64,000 nucleotides of DNA from Parabacteroides distasonis ATCC 8503 (GCF_000012845.1 NC_009615.1:2934501-2998500), one strand, 5' to 3'; counted from the first letter of the stretch, positions 9,354-17,878 are shown. A program made the numbers and translations. The notes: a model not told the origin generated them from the letters alone.

Positions 9354-10084
9354 TATTTTAAATAAATCTTATAGCACAGTCCACCGGAGAAATATTTCAT
9401 TCGCTGCAATTCAAATTGAAAATGTATATGATTGAATAGTAGGTAAGTGGCTCCCATAGCGAAGTCTTTCGAATCGTATTCGGCTATGACGTTCAAATGC
9501 GGGGCGAATGAAGGATTGTAGGTGATACCTCCCGCCACACCGTTCAAGGGATAATCCTCACGGCGGTTATACAGATAGGATAAATGAACGCCTAAGGTTT
9601 CCCTTCCCAGCTGAAAATGTTTGGTAGCGGCCAGATAATAACGGCAGAAATAGCCGTTTCCCGTAGCCGAAGCGAATTTATGCCCGGATGACGTAAAAGG
9701 GTCCGAAGTCCCCAGCACGACAGCGGGGATGTATTTGCTTTCTTTCAACACACGTAAGCGGGCGGAGAAATAACGATCTTGGTTCGTGAATCCGGAATAG
9801 CCATGCTTATCCAATCCAAGGCTCTCGGCCGTAAACAGCGTACAAGTATACGCTACTTCCAGAAACGGGAAGATCGTCACGTTCAAATAATAATTCCACG
9901 TATTAAAATTAAACTTGGGAGGCGTAAGCTCTTGATGCAAGAAGTTTCCGCCAAGCATCACGGTCTTGTCCTTTTGCATATCGGCGGACGGGGCATGCAA
10001 TAACCCTGTCGTGCCATAAGATAATTGAGCCGGAAGTAAGGTCCAGCAACTTAAGAATATGATCAATAAGAGTAATTTCTTCAT
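9353..10084 (-). CDS. YjbH-like outer-membrane protein, N-terminal half only
   Basis: A 243-residue exported protein. The ATG at 10084 is preferred over an in-frame ATG 36 bases upstream because it opens a clean signal peptide (MKKLLLLIIFLSCWTLLPAQ). The mature part starts with YGTTGLLHAPSADMQKDKT, which resembles the N-terminal repeat of YjbH/GfcD exopolysaccharide proteins, and continues with alternating aromatic strands typical of an outer-membrane barrel, ending in a short strand. It is third in an operon after the lipoprotein at 10145-12475 and a C-terminal YjbH-like protein at 12487-13737. Suggested role: surface polysaccharide export or assembly. Family call moderate; role inferred. 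Confidence 0.6.
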   Translation of the reverse strand: MKKLLLLIIFLSCWTLLPAQLSYGTTGLLHAPSADMQKDKTVMLGGNFLHQELTPPKFNFNTWNYYLNVTIFPFLEVAYTCTLFTAESLGLDKHGYSGFTNQDRYFSARLRVLKESKYIPAVVLGTSDPFTSSGHKFASATGNGYFCRYYLAATKHFQLGRETLGVHLSYLYNRREDYPLNGVAGGITYNPSFAPHLNVIAEYDSKDFAMGATYLLFNHIHFQFELQRMKYFSGGLCYKIYLK

Positions 10085-10144
10085 TTTTCTTTGTTTACTT
10101 ATAAACTTCCGGCTCAACATTATTTAAGCTTCAAATATCAAGCA

Positions 10145-12475
10145 TTAATCCGGGATGATGATACCGCCACCGGCGTTATTGCCATCACCATGTCCGTGAC
10201 CATGGGATTGCTTGTAAACAGGAGTACCTTCTATCTTGATAAGTTTTTTAGCTACAACCTGAATCTCTTCCACCTTCTTACCCTTTGTCATAAACTTAAA
10301 TACATACGTATTTGTAGTATATGTCTTCTTCAAGCTCATAGAAGCGACCGTACGATCAGCTTCCGTAGGAACGGATGTTGTCAATGATGTTTGGATACCT
10401 ATCTGATAACCATCAGCTTGCAAACGATTAGAGATTCGGTTATAAACCGCATTCTTAGCGACTTGACCATCTACGTTAGATTTTCCGACTAGATCCTGCA
10501 AGTTTTCTCCAACATAAGCATTTGTAGTTGTAACAACTACAGGAATGTTTCCTGCCTTACCATCAGAACAGTAATCAACAACCTTTTCTACGATTGTAGT
10601 ATCAGTACTGATATCTTCAGTTTCCGCTAATGCCAACTCAAAACCTGCGGCAAACTTAGAGAAGTGAGCGACAGACATTTCCGCACCAGTACCATTGATA
10701 TAAACAGGGTCCGCCGTAGGATCAATCTTCATGATCTCCTTATTATCTATGCCTGTGGTCGCATATAACAATGCCATAGGCTGTGTAGAAGAAACCAAAT
10801 CCTTCGGAGCGTCGAACGAGATCTTCAAAGCCGGAGAGAATACCGTACCGCTAGGCTCGCCTTTATATACACGGCTTACACTGGCTACCGCACCAGCATC
10901 AGAAGTCACATTATTGGATTGCAGAGCTTCCGCAGACATATCACGTTCGATCACCAATGTTTGATTACTACTTGCCGGCATAACGATAACGACAGGCTTA
11001 CCACTTTCCGCGACCAAACTTACCTCATCTTTCTCTTTTATACCATCAGCGGTCGTACTTTCAATCACTCCTATCGATTCTGTCAATTTCTCAGCATCAC
11101 TTTGATTCAAGACCTTAATAACTGGAGCTTGAACCTCATTATCCGCACCTTTATAGTTATCTAAGACATTAGCAGGAATGACAACGTCTACTTTTTGTTC
11201 AACATTATTCTCATCCACATAAGTGACACCAGACACCTTAACCTCTTCGGTTCCGCCTGCGTTAATCGCATTCTTAATCTCATCCGCTACTTTTTCCGCT
11301 TCTTTTTCCGGAACCTGAACACCATATTTAGAAAAATCAATCTCCGTATTTCCACCTGTACCTATAGGGTTCAATGTGATAGGAAATACATAGTTCATAC
11401 TCTGACCGACCTTAAAGATGATCGTACGAGAGTAGCTCGTATAACCTGCGGCTTTAACACTCAAGATAAATTGAGCATCCTCCGTAACCTTTGATGATGC
11501 GATATTGAAAGAGAACTCACTCTCATTCTTAGAAATAAATAACTCTTCACTTCCTAACATCAATATGACTTCCGCAGTTTTGATGTCTGCGCCCGTAGAT
11601 AGGTCTGTTATTATACCAGATACGATATAAGTCGCTTTTAACGGATCTGTCGGTTTGGAAGGATCGGAAGGATCAGACGGGTCTGTTGGCTTGGAAGGAT
11701 CAGACGGGTCAGAAGGATCTGTCGGCTTAGAAGGATCATCCGGGTCTACTGGAATAGAAGGAGCGACATTCATCACGATAATAGCTGGATACTCAACGTC
11801 GAATGTATCACCTTCGCCCTCTTTCTTTTCTTGATCCGGAACGGCTGAAACGACAACCTTAGCCACGGCTTTAGTATATCCGGAAGCTGTAGCTACTACG
11901 TCGTAGATACCGGGAGTCACATCAGAGACCTTAAAATTAGGTTTATTCTCTTTAGCGATCTCTTTATCCCCGTATTTTACGACAACAGAAAGGCTGGAAG
12001 TAGAGATAGCTTTTCCCACAACATCCTCGATCGATACGGAAAGATTGTACTTCGCCTTCTTATACTCTTTCGGAGTATCGGGAGTCGTGCCCTTTACCAT
12101 GACGGCGTTTACTACATACTGTCCAACACCCGATTCGATCTTCTTCACATCCACATCATAGCTTCTGTCTGCATAGCCTTCCGACTTAAAGGCGATTTTG
12201 TAAGAGCCTGGTGTGCTTTTCAAGTCGAAAGAGTACGTTCCATCAGAACCCGTCGTAGCACTAAGAGATTGAGCTCCAGAAAGAGCTACGCTAACGCCAG
12301 CCATCGGGTTGTTACTGGCATCCATGACCGTACCACTAATCGCATAGGTGGCAACAGTGCCACCACCATCCGGAGTAGGCACATCATCATCGTCATCCTT
12401 ACAGCCCATGAAACATACCATGGCTGTCGTAAGGAACAAGACCAATAAGGTCTGTAACTTTGTAATTGTTCTCAT
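10145..12475 (-). CDS. Large surface lipoprotein with carboxypeptidase-regulatory-like domains and DPSKPT repeat
   Basis: A 776-residue lipoprotein: the signal ends in a lipobox with C25 followed by KDDDDD, which fits the Bacteroidota surface-export signal. Three beta-sandwich domains of the carboxypeptidase-regulatory type follow (YAISGTVMDASNNPMAGVSV, about residue 44; a divergent one near 145; YIVSGIITDLSTGADI, about residue 282). A hydrophilic linker of DPSKPT/DPSDPS repeats lies at about residues 239-277. The C-terminal half is unassigned, and the last residues are rich in His and Gly (HGHGHGDGNNAGGG). It lies 11 bases after the YjbH-like C-half gene in the same operon. Function unknown; probably a cell-surface adhesin or scaffold. 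Confidence 0.75.
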   Translation of the reverse strand: MRTITKLQTLLVLFLTTAMVCFMGCKDDDDDVPTPDGGGTVATYAISGTVMDASNNPMAGVSVALSGAQSLSATTGSDGTYSFDLKSTPGSYKIAFKSEGYADRSYDVDVKKIESGVGQYVVNAVMVKGTTPDTPKEYKKAKYNLSVSIEDVVGKAISTSSLSVVVKYGDKEIAKENKPNFKVSDVTPGIYDVVATASGYTKAVAKVVVSAVPDQEKKEGEGDTFDVEYPAIIVMNVAPSIPVDPDDPSKPTDPSDPSDPSKPTDPSDPSDPSKPTDPLKATYIVSGIITDLSTGADIKTAEVILMLGSEELFISKNESEFSFNIASSKVTEDAQFILSVKAAGYTSYSRTIIFKVGQSMNYVFPITLNPIGTGGNTEIDFSKYGVQVPEKEAEKVADEIKNAINAGGTEEVKVSGVTYVDENNVEQKVDVVIPANVLDNYKGADNEVQAPVIKVLNQSDAEKLTESIGVIESTTADGIKEKDEVSLVAESGKPVVIVMPASSNQTLVIERDMSAEALQSNNVTSDAGAVASVSRVYKGEPSGTVFSPALKISFDAPKDLVSSTQPMALLYATTGIDNKEIMKIDPTADPVYINGTGAEMSVAHFSKFAAGFELALAETEDISTDTTIVEKVVDYCSDGKAGNIPVVVTTTNAYVGENLQDLVGKSNVDGQVAKNAVYNRISNRLQADGYQIGIQTSLTTSVPTEADRTVASMSLKKTYTTNTYVFKFMTKGKKVEEIQVVAKKLIKIEGTPVYKQSHGHGHGDGNNAGGGIIIPD
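11643..11757 (-). repeat. In-frame tandem repeat coding the DPSKPT/DPSDPS linker
   Basis: Degenerate 9- and 36-base repeats inside the lipoprotein gene encode alternating Asp-Pro-Ser and Lys-Pro-Thr triplets. The repeat keeps the reading frame. Copy number in such a linker can vary between strains by slippage. Confidence 0.8.
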
Positions 12476-12486
12476 AATAAAACTAT

Positions 12487-13737
12487 TTAAAAATTGAGTA
12501 ATTCCGACTTTATAAAGTACGGGTTGAATTGATTCTGTTGCATGATGTTATCATTCGGCGAGGCTTTATACCCCTTATAATAATAGCGTTCATTACCGGC
12601 GTTGTAAGACATACCCCAGTTGTCAGAAGGAAGCACCCGCACATTCTTACGTTTATATTTATAAGGAGGAAGAGCCACTTGAAACCGGAAACCGCCGTTT
12701 TTCAAAGCACCTTGCGCCTTCATCGCATAAAATCCTATCGAACAATAGCGAAAATGGCGGATCAAGTCAATCCGTCCTCCGATCTCACCCAGTAAGTATT
12801 GCTCGGCTTTCAAGGAGACTTGCGTATTGTATTTTGGCCAGTAGAAACTACCTCCCAGCGACCATGTCACCCGTTGGTGAGTTCCATAATGATATTCAAA
12901 CTTCTGCCAAGATCCCGTACCCGTACAACCAATACGTCCTTCCAAAGAAAAACGTTCATCCTTCAAATGATGGGTTACCGCTAAATCCACGCCATAACGA
13001 TCCGCATTGAACAAACCGATACTGGCTCTGGCGAACGTACGATAAGGTAAACGAAAAGATTGGGAAAGGGTAACCATGCCCGGGTGAATCTTACCCGCCC
13101 AAGGACCATATCCATCATTATATATAGGAAATACCATCTGCGCCGTCAGCTTCATCCCATTCCAGAAAGAGACCTCGATCGCAGGCGAGAGGTTGAATAA
13201 TACTTGGTATATTTGCGTGATAATGAGGTTCTTCAGATACAACTCTGGATAAACCACCACGTCTACTTTAAATAAGGAGCTATTCATACGGTACTCTTTT
13301 TTCACCTTATCCCAGCTATCGCCCAGATCGTAAGTAGCATCCCAGGCGGAACGGGCCGCATAGGAGCCGGGAGCCGCCTTCAAGCTGTCCGGATTTGCCG
13401 TATAGATCAATGAGATCTGCGGTATATTATTATCCAATACGACGATACGGCAGGATTTGCCCTTCTCCGGCAAGCCTGTTTTCTGGATGCGGTCTATGGC
13501 ATGGGCCAGTCCCACACCCTGCAAACGCCAAGGGGTATTCTCCAAGACATATACTCTCTCCTTCTCGTCTTCCGACCAGATAACATTCTCAAAACCCATA
13601 TCGACCAGCATATTCGCAGTGATATCCGCATATACCTTATTATATTGCGCCTTTGTAAACATAGGCAATAGTAGCAAAAAGAATAAAAGGCATTCCTTAC
13701 GGAGTAAAATGGCTCGTATAGAAGACTTTCTATTCAT
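12487..13737 (-). CDS. YjbH-like outer-membrane protein, C-terminal half
   Basis: A 416-residue exported protein. The ATG at 13737 is chosen over one 21 bases upstream because it precedes the signal peptide (basic start, LLFFLLLLPMFTKAQ). After the signal, VYVLENTPWRLQGVGLAHAI and a long aromatic, strand-rich region with GYGPWAGKIHPGMVTLSQ and repeated Tyr/Arg/Gly strands resemble the C-terminal half of YjbH/GfcD proteins, which usually form one chain with the N-terminal part. The other half is encoded separately at 9353-10084. It is the first gene of a three-gene operon and lies next to a predicted invertible promoter at 13805-14021. Family call by pattern, not search. Confidence 0.6.
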   Translation of the reverse strand: MNRKSSIRAILLRKECLLFFLLLLPMFTKAQYNKVYADITANMLVDMGFENVIWSEDEKERVYVLENTPWRLQGVGLAHAIDRIQKTGLPEKGKSCRIVVLDNNIPQISLIYTANPDSLKAAPGSYAARSAWDATYDLGDSWDKVKKEYRMNSSLFKVDVVVYPELYLKNLIITQIYQVLFNLSPAIEVSFWNGMKLTAQMVFPIYNDGYGPWAGKIHPGMVTLSQSFRLPYRTFARASIGLFNADRYGVDLAVTHHLKDERFSLEGRIGCTGTGSWQKFEYHYGTHQRVTWSLGGSFYWPKYNTQVSLKAEQYLLGEIGGRIDLIRHFRYCSIGFYAMKAQGALKNGGFRFQVALPPYKYKRKNVRVLPSDNWGMSYNAGNERYYYKGYKASPNDNIMQQNQFNPYFIKSELLNF

Positions 13738-13804
13738 ATCTCTAGAGTTTGATTCCAAGTTATCATTGGTTTACTGTTTTTCTTATTCTTACCCTTCCAC
13801 ATAA

Positions 13805-14021
13805 AAAACGACTAGTGAAAACGATCGTTTAGATCTTGCATTTTTTTAGAAAGCAAAAAGATGATGCTCTTTTGTCATATTCGTGACACTTTGATTAATA
13901 TATCCTGTTGAGAAAAAGATATATAGCAGGACAAAATTTAATCGGAAAAGGTTGCCAGTCTCGGAGAAATGCCTACCTTTGCAAACGAATAATTGAAACG
14001 ATCGTTTTTTACAGTCGTTTT
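13805..14021. repeat. Inverted-repeat-bounded candidate invertible promoter segment 1
   Basis: The left arm 13805-13830 and the reverse complement of the right arm 13996-14021 agree at 22 of 26 positions: AAAACGACT, four differing bases, then AAAACGATCGTTT. The 165 bases between them hold a strong promoter (13952-13981) that points right, away from the YjbH/lipoprotein operon starting at 13737. Inversion would place it facing that operon with a leader of about 100 bases. I found no other promoter for the operon. The rest of the 619-base gap (13738-14356) holds a 22-bp word array and the cls promoter. Confidence 0.65.
13952..13981 (+). promoter_or_regulatory. Promoter inside candidate invertible segment 1
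   Basis: TTG at 13952-13954, a 19-base spacer and TACCTTTG at 13974-13981 match the Bacteroidota consensus closely. Downstream on the plus strand there is no credible gene for about 375 bases, and cls has its own promoter. An orphan promoter next to inverted repeats fits an OFF orientation. Confidence 0.7.
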
Positions 14022-14146
14022 CAATCTAAATATTTTTATTGTTATCATAGATACTTCTCATAATAGCCTGCGCCAAAATCAACAAATGACACTTTATATT
14101 TAGAGAACAACCTCATTATTTTAAAATGTACATAACCCCGCTTCCA

Positions 14147-14260
14147 AAGTCAGCTAGCTTCGTTGGCAAAGTAAGTTAACTTACTTGGGCATTTAAGTTA
14201 GCTTACTTTGCCATTTAAGTTAGCTTACTTTGCCATTTAAGTTAGCTTACTTTTTGGCCC
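14147..14260. repeat. 22-bp word array C
   Basis: Four contiguous 22-base units start at 14173, 14195, 14217 and 14239, each beginning AAGTTA. The second and third of these are identical. A related 26-base unit precedes them at 14147. The first junction forms an 18-base perfect palindrome (AAGTAAGTTAACTTACTT, 14169-14186). The array ends 30 bases before the cls promoter. Words differ from arrays A and B but unit length is the same. Confidence 0.8.
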
Positions 14261-14289
14261 TTCTATACAGCCCAAAAAAAATACGGAAA

Positions 14290-14321
14290 TTTGCTATTCT
14301 CGGAAAGCATTCTTATCTTAG
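14290..14321 (+). promoter_or_regulatory. Predicted cls promoter
   Basis: TTTG at 14290-14293, a 20-base spacer and TATCTTAG at 14314-14321 fit the Bacteroidota pattern. The start codon follows 35 bases later. Confidence 0.6.
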
Positions 14322-14356
14322 CAAATTATAGCAGATTATAGCAAAGAGAGAGTTTC

Positions 14357-15793
14357 ATGTTAGCAGCCATTCATATACAGTTAATCGTTGGTACGATATT
14401 TATCATATTGTATAGCGTCACTATATTAGGACTGGTATTAGTTATCATTACAGAGAATAGGAATCCGTTAAAGACAATTCCTTGGGTAATCGTCTTATTA
14501 TTAGCACCCGGTATCGGACTGCTTTTCTATTTCTTCTTTGGACAAGATAACCGGAAACAACGGATCATATCGAGGCGTACCTATAAACGCATCATGAAAA
14601 GGCCGCAAGAGGGTAAATTACCTCAAGACGCCTGCGTAGTTCCGGACCCCTATAAACCTTTATCGACCTTGTTGACTAACACCAACCAATCCTCCCTCCT
14701 ATACGGAACACAAATCACGATTTATACGAATGGTACCGATAAGTTCAAAGACTTGCTGGAAGAGATCCAGAAAGCGACTCACCATATCCATATACAATAT
14801 TATATATTCTGTGATGACGAGATAGGAAAACAGGTGCAACAACTCCTTATCAAGAAAGTAAAAGAAGGCGTGAAGGTACGTGTACTTTATGATGATGTGG
14901 GTTGCTGGAATGTAAAAGACGGCTTCTTTAAGGAAATGAAGGAAGCGGGTATCGAGGTATATGCGTTCTTGAGGGTAGCGTTCCCCGTTTTCACCAGTAA
15001 GGTGAATTACCGGAACCACCGCAAGATTATCGTGATAGACGGTAAAGTCGGGTTTATGGGAGGCATGAATATAGCCGACCGATACGATAAGGGAACCTCT
15101 TGGGGCACATGGAGGGATACGCATTTCAAATTCGTAGGGAAAGGAGTACACGGGCTTCAATCCGTATTCCTCATCGATTGGTACGTGGTTAGTAAAAAAC
15201 TCTTGAACGATCGGATTTACTATCCGGCTGCCCAAATCTATAGCGATAATATTATGCAAATCGCCACTAGCGGTCCGGTAGGTCAATGGAGAACTTTGTT
15301 GCAAGCGACCATTTTCATGATCGCCAACGCCAAGAAGTATATCTTTATACAAACCCCTTATTTCCTGCCTACCGAAGGATTAAACCAAGCGTTGCAAACC
15401 GCCGCCTTAGGGGGAGTGGATGTTCGTTTGATGCTGCCTAAGCGTTCCGATACACGTTCAGCGAATATGGCCAGTCATTCCTTTATTGACGAGATGGTAA
15501 AGGCCGGCGTAAAAGTATACCTCTACAAACCGGGCTTCTTGCATTCCAAGCTAGTCGTGTCCGACGACGCATTGACAAGCATCGGGTCCGCCAATATGGA
15601 CTTCCGTAGCTTTGAGCATAACTTCGAGATTAACGCTTTCGTATATCAAAAGGAATTCGCCCTGCAAATGAAACGCATCTTTACACACGACATGCATCAC
15701 TGTGAGCGTTTGATCCCTTCCCGCTGGTTAAAGCGCCCCCTCAAGCAACGCATGGCGGAATCATTTATGCGTCTGTTTTCTCCCCTTCTTTAA
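14357..15793 (+). CDS. cls: Cardiolipin synthase
   Basis: Membrane enzyme of the phospholipase D superfamily that makes cardiolipin from phosphatidylglycerol. The 478 residues show two N-terminal membrane helices (about residues 8-60), then two HKD motifs: NHRKIIVIDGKVGFMGGMN near residue 222 and HSKLVVSDDALTSIGSANMD near residue 397. Length and layout match bacterial Cls. The 3' end overlaps the 3' end of the convergent rsmD by 29 bases, with no room for a separate terminator. Confidence 0.94.
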   Translation: MLAAIHIQLIVGTIFIILYSVTILGLVLVIITENRNPLKTIPWVIVLLLAPGIGLLFYFFFGQDNRKQRIISRRTYKRIMKRPQEGKLPQDACVVPDPYKPLSTLLTNTNQSSLLYGTQITIYTNGTDKFKDLLEEIQKATHHIHIQYYIFCDDEIGKQVQQLLIKKVKEGVKVRVLYDDVGCWNVKDGFFKEMKEAGIEVYAFLRVAFPVFTSKVNYRNHRKIIVIDGKVGFMGGMNIADRYDKGTSWGTWRDTHFKFVGKGVHGLQSVFLIDWYVVSKKLLNDRIYYPAAQIYSDNIMQIATSGPVGQWRTLLQATIFMIANAKKYIFIQTPYFLPTEGLNQALQTAALGGVDVRLMLPKRSDTRSANMASHSFIDEMVKAGVKVYLYKPGFLHSKLVVSDDALTSIGSANMDFRSFEHNFEINAFVYQKEFALQMKRIFTHDMHHCERLIPSRWLKRPLKQRMAESFMRLFSPLL

Positions 15794-16322
15794 GGAAGAT
15801 GCTAAAGTTCACGGAGCCATACACCCGGTGCTGATAAAAATAAGGCAAAGATGAGAAGTCATTGGTCTTAGGATGTTCCATGATGAATATCCCTCCATTC
15901 TTTAGTAAATCACGCTCGAAAACCAAGGCGGGTATTTCCGGCAACTCCGGCAAGGCATATGGGGGATCGGCAAAGATGAAATCGAAACTTTGCTTAGGGG
16001 CTGAATTCAAATAACGGAAAACATCCCCACGAATCAGAGCCAACGCATCCGTCTTCAGCTCTTTCGCTACCTTGGCTATAAAAGAGGCATGAGCGTTATT
16101 TTTCTCTATGGCGGTTACATTCCGGCATCCTCGTGAGATCAACTCAAAAGAGATACTTCCGGTTCCGGCAAAAAGATCCAACGCATCCATACCTTCCAGA
16201 TCCACCAAATTATTTACTACGTTAAAAATATTCTCTTTCGCAAAATCCGTCGTAGGACGTGCGCTAAACGAAGAGGGCACGTCAAAACGCCGACGACCGT
16301 ATATACCGCTTATTATTCGCAT
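15765..16322 (-). CDS. rsmD: 16S rRNA (guanine(966)-N(2))-methyltransferase RsmD
   Basis: Methylates G966 of 16S rRNA. The 185-residue protein starts MRIISGIYGRRRF, has the SAM loop LDLFAGTGSISFE and the catalytic FADPPYALPE motif of N2/N6 methyltransferases. Its start overlaps the DUF3822 gene stop by 10 bases, giving translational coupling. Its 3' end runs 29 bases into cls on the other strand. Confidence 0.95.
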   Translation of the reverse strand: MRIISGIYGRRRFDVPSSFSARPTTDFAKENIFNVVNNLVDLEGMDALDLFAGTGSISFELISRGCRNVTAIEKNNAHASFIAKVAKELKTDALALIRGDVFRYLNSAPKQSFDFIFADPPYALPELPEIPALVFERDLLKNGGIFIMEHPKTNDFSSLPYFYQHRVYGSVNFSIFLKEGEKTDA

Positions 16323-17137
16323 ATTAATAAAGATATTAAATCCATAGGGGCTTTCGTTACATCCGTTCCCAGCAAATAGGCTTCCGAAGGGATCTCCACC
16401 GGCTTAACATGGCGTAAATAGGCTCGCAATCGCTCCAGAACCCGCATTCGCGAGGAAGATTCCCCCGCTAAAAGCAACTGGTCCTTTTCTTGGTCCAATC
16501 CCGCCTGTTTCCATACATATAATATATAGTATACTATATCGTCCGATTGGTCGATCGGGTAAGAGTTCACAAATAAGAGTTTCCCTTGAGCATAGCACGC
16601 CACATCCATCCGCTTTCGTTCTATCACGACATACATTTGCCGGGGTAAGCTAGCACTACTTTCTTTTGTCCATAGCGTTAGCAGAGAAGTCATGTAGTGG
16701 GAGAAAAAAGGATGCAAAAGAGAACGGGAGCAAAATTCGTAAACCTCCTCGTCCACACCAAACACCAACTTAGCCTGTTGTTCCTTTAAAGTATCGGTTA
16801 AGCAATGCAATTCCAGTGTAGAAAAGCTGAAATCCAATAAACGCCCTTCCTTACCGTCCCCCCAATAATTATCAGGGACCAAGCTATATTCCGGAGATAC
16901 ACAGATCACGTTAATCCGTTTATAAGTCCACGTAAGAAACTCATGAGCGAAGAAAAACTCCTTAAGGGAAGAAATGAAAGAGACCGCCCGATCGAATTCC
17001 GTTTCCCGATAAAAGAAACTTCCTCCAGCCGAGGGATCATACCCGGAAAAAGAAAGTCCACCCGACCGAAGCCGGATGGACACTATATACTTTTCCGAAT
17101 TATCAGTAGTTAACGTATCAGGAATGCTGATAGTCAT
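16313..17137 (-). CDS. DUF3822 family protein
   Basis: A 274-residue protein with the general look of the DUF3822 family (KYIVSIRLRSGGLSFSGYD near the start, then ELHCLTDTLKEQQAKLVFGVD). These are Bacteroidota proteins with a predicted actin-like/ASKHA fold, usually encoded next to rsmD, as here. No catalytic motif is evident and no function is known to me. It lies 12 bases after the gene at 17150-17785, so the three probably form one transcript. Confidence 0.8.
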   Translation of the reverse strand: MTISIPDTLTTDNSEKYIVSIRLRSGGLSFSGYDPSAGGSFFYRETEFDRAVSFISSLKEFFFAHEFLTWTYKRINVICVSPEYSLVPDNYWGDGKEGRLLDFSFSTLELHCLTDTLKEQQAKLVFGVDEEVYEFCSRSLLHPFFSHYMTSLLTLWTKESSASLPRQMYVVIERKRMDVACYAQGKLLFVNSYPIDQSDDIVYYILYVWKQAGLDQEKDQLLLAGESSSRMRVLERLRAYLRHVKPVEIPSEAYLLGTDVTKAPMDLISLLICE

Positions 17138-17149
17138 ATGAGCCGCTGA

Positions 17150-17785
17150 TTATTCCCAGTTACCTGCGTTGTTATTAATTTCTTCCAAAGAACCTACGCG
17201 CAATCCCGGGAACTTACCTTGTTTCTCTGCCTTGTCGATCAAGTTATAAGTCAACTGAGCATCCATGTCACGCAAATATTCTTTGTAAGGAACCTCACAA
17301 GCGAATACTTTGATCTCATAACCAGAACCAGATTTCAACGTAGCCGTATCCATCTTGAAAGTAATCTTTTCACCCGGAACGGCCGGAACATAACGCATAG
17401 CCGCTACATCATAGTTCTTACCTAGCAAAGTATCTTTCGCCAATACCCACATGGTATCACGTCTGATTAAACCTTTCTTAACAGCCTCTGCTTCTGTCAT
17501 ACCTTTCTCCAACTGCTCATCCGTCAATACACCTTCCTTGATCAAGAACGGCAACTTATCCGTATTCAAGAATTTCTCCAAATCGTCGAAACTTCCGGCA
17601 TGAGTCTTATACATGTTCTTGTATTCGATCTGAGCCTTACGGATTTCAATCAAACGGGCGATGATCGCATTGTCACGAATAGTCTTCTGATCATCATACT
17701 CAATCGGACCAGTGACGCTCTTGTAGCACATGTAAACTAGCAGTACAACTGCGGCAGCTAATAAAATCTTTAATGTAACTTTCAT
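17150..17785 (-). CDS. Conserved hypothetical protein with one N-terminal membrane anchor
   Basis: A 211-residue protein with a single N-terminal hydrophobic helix (about residues 5-22), then a soluble, mostly helical region with AQIEYKNMYKTHAGSFDDLEKFL. The short anchor followed by a helix and a THxGxFDDL segment recalls pilin-like subunits, but there is no prepilin cleavage motif, so that is only a resemblance. First gene of the DUF3822-rsmD transcript. CAAATTTA at 17820-17827 gives a possible minus-strand -7 element 35 bases upstream. Confidence 0.7.
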   Translation of the reverse strand: MKVTLKILLAAAVVLLVYMCYKSVTGPIEYDDQKTIRDNAIIARLIEIRKAQIEYKNMYKTHAGSFDDLEKFLNTDKLPFLIKEGVLTDEQLEKGMTEAEAVKKGLIRRDTMWVLAKDTLLGKNYDVAAMRYVPAVPGEKITFKMDTATLKSGSGYEIKVFACEVPYKEYLRDMDAQLTYNLIDKAEKQGKFPGLRVGSLEEINNNAGNWE

Positions 17786-17878
17786 GGTTTGTATTGTTTT
17801 TTGAATTTATTTCGTTCGGCAAATTTAAAAAAGAATATTTAATACACTACCTTTATCGCGAAAATTATTGCGATCAAA

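Noticed and set aside
13988..14146. Short open frames after the promoter at 13952-13981
   Set aside because: The longest ATG frame is about 17 codons and runs into array C; no ribosome site or conserved peptide is visible.
14699..15352. 217-codon open frame on the minus strand
   Set aside because: Antisense to cls, whose HKD motifs are intact; no domain recognised.
17150..17785. Type IV pilin-like subunit
   Set aside because: The N-terminal helix is short and lacks a Gly-Phe prepilin cleavage motif; resemblance is limited to one segment.
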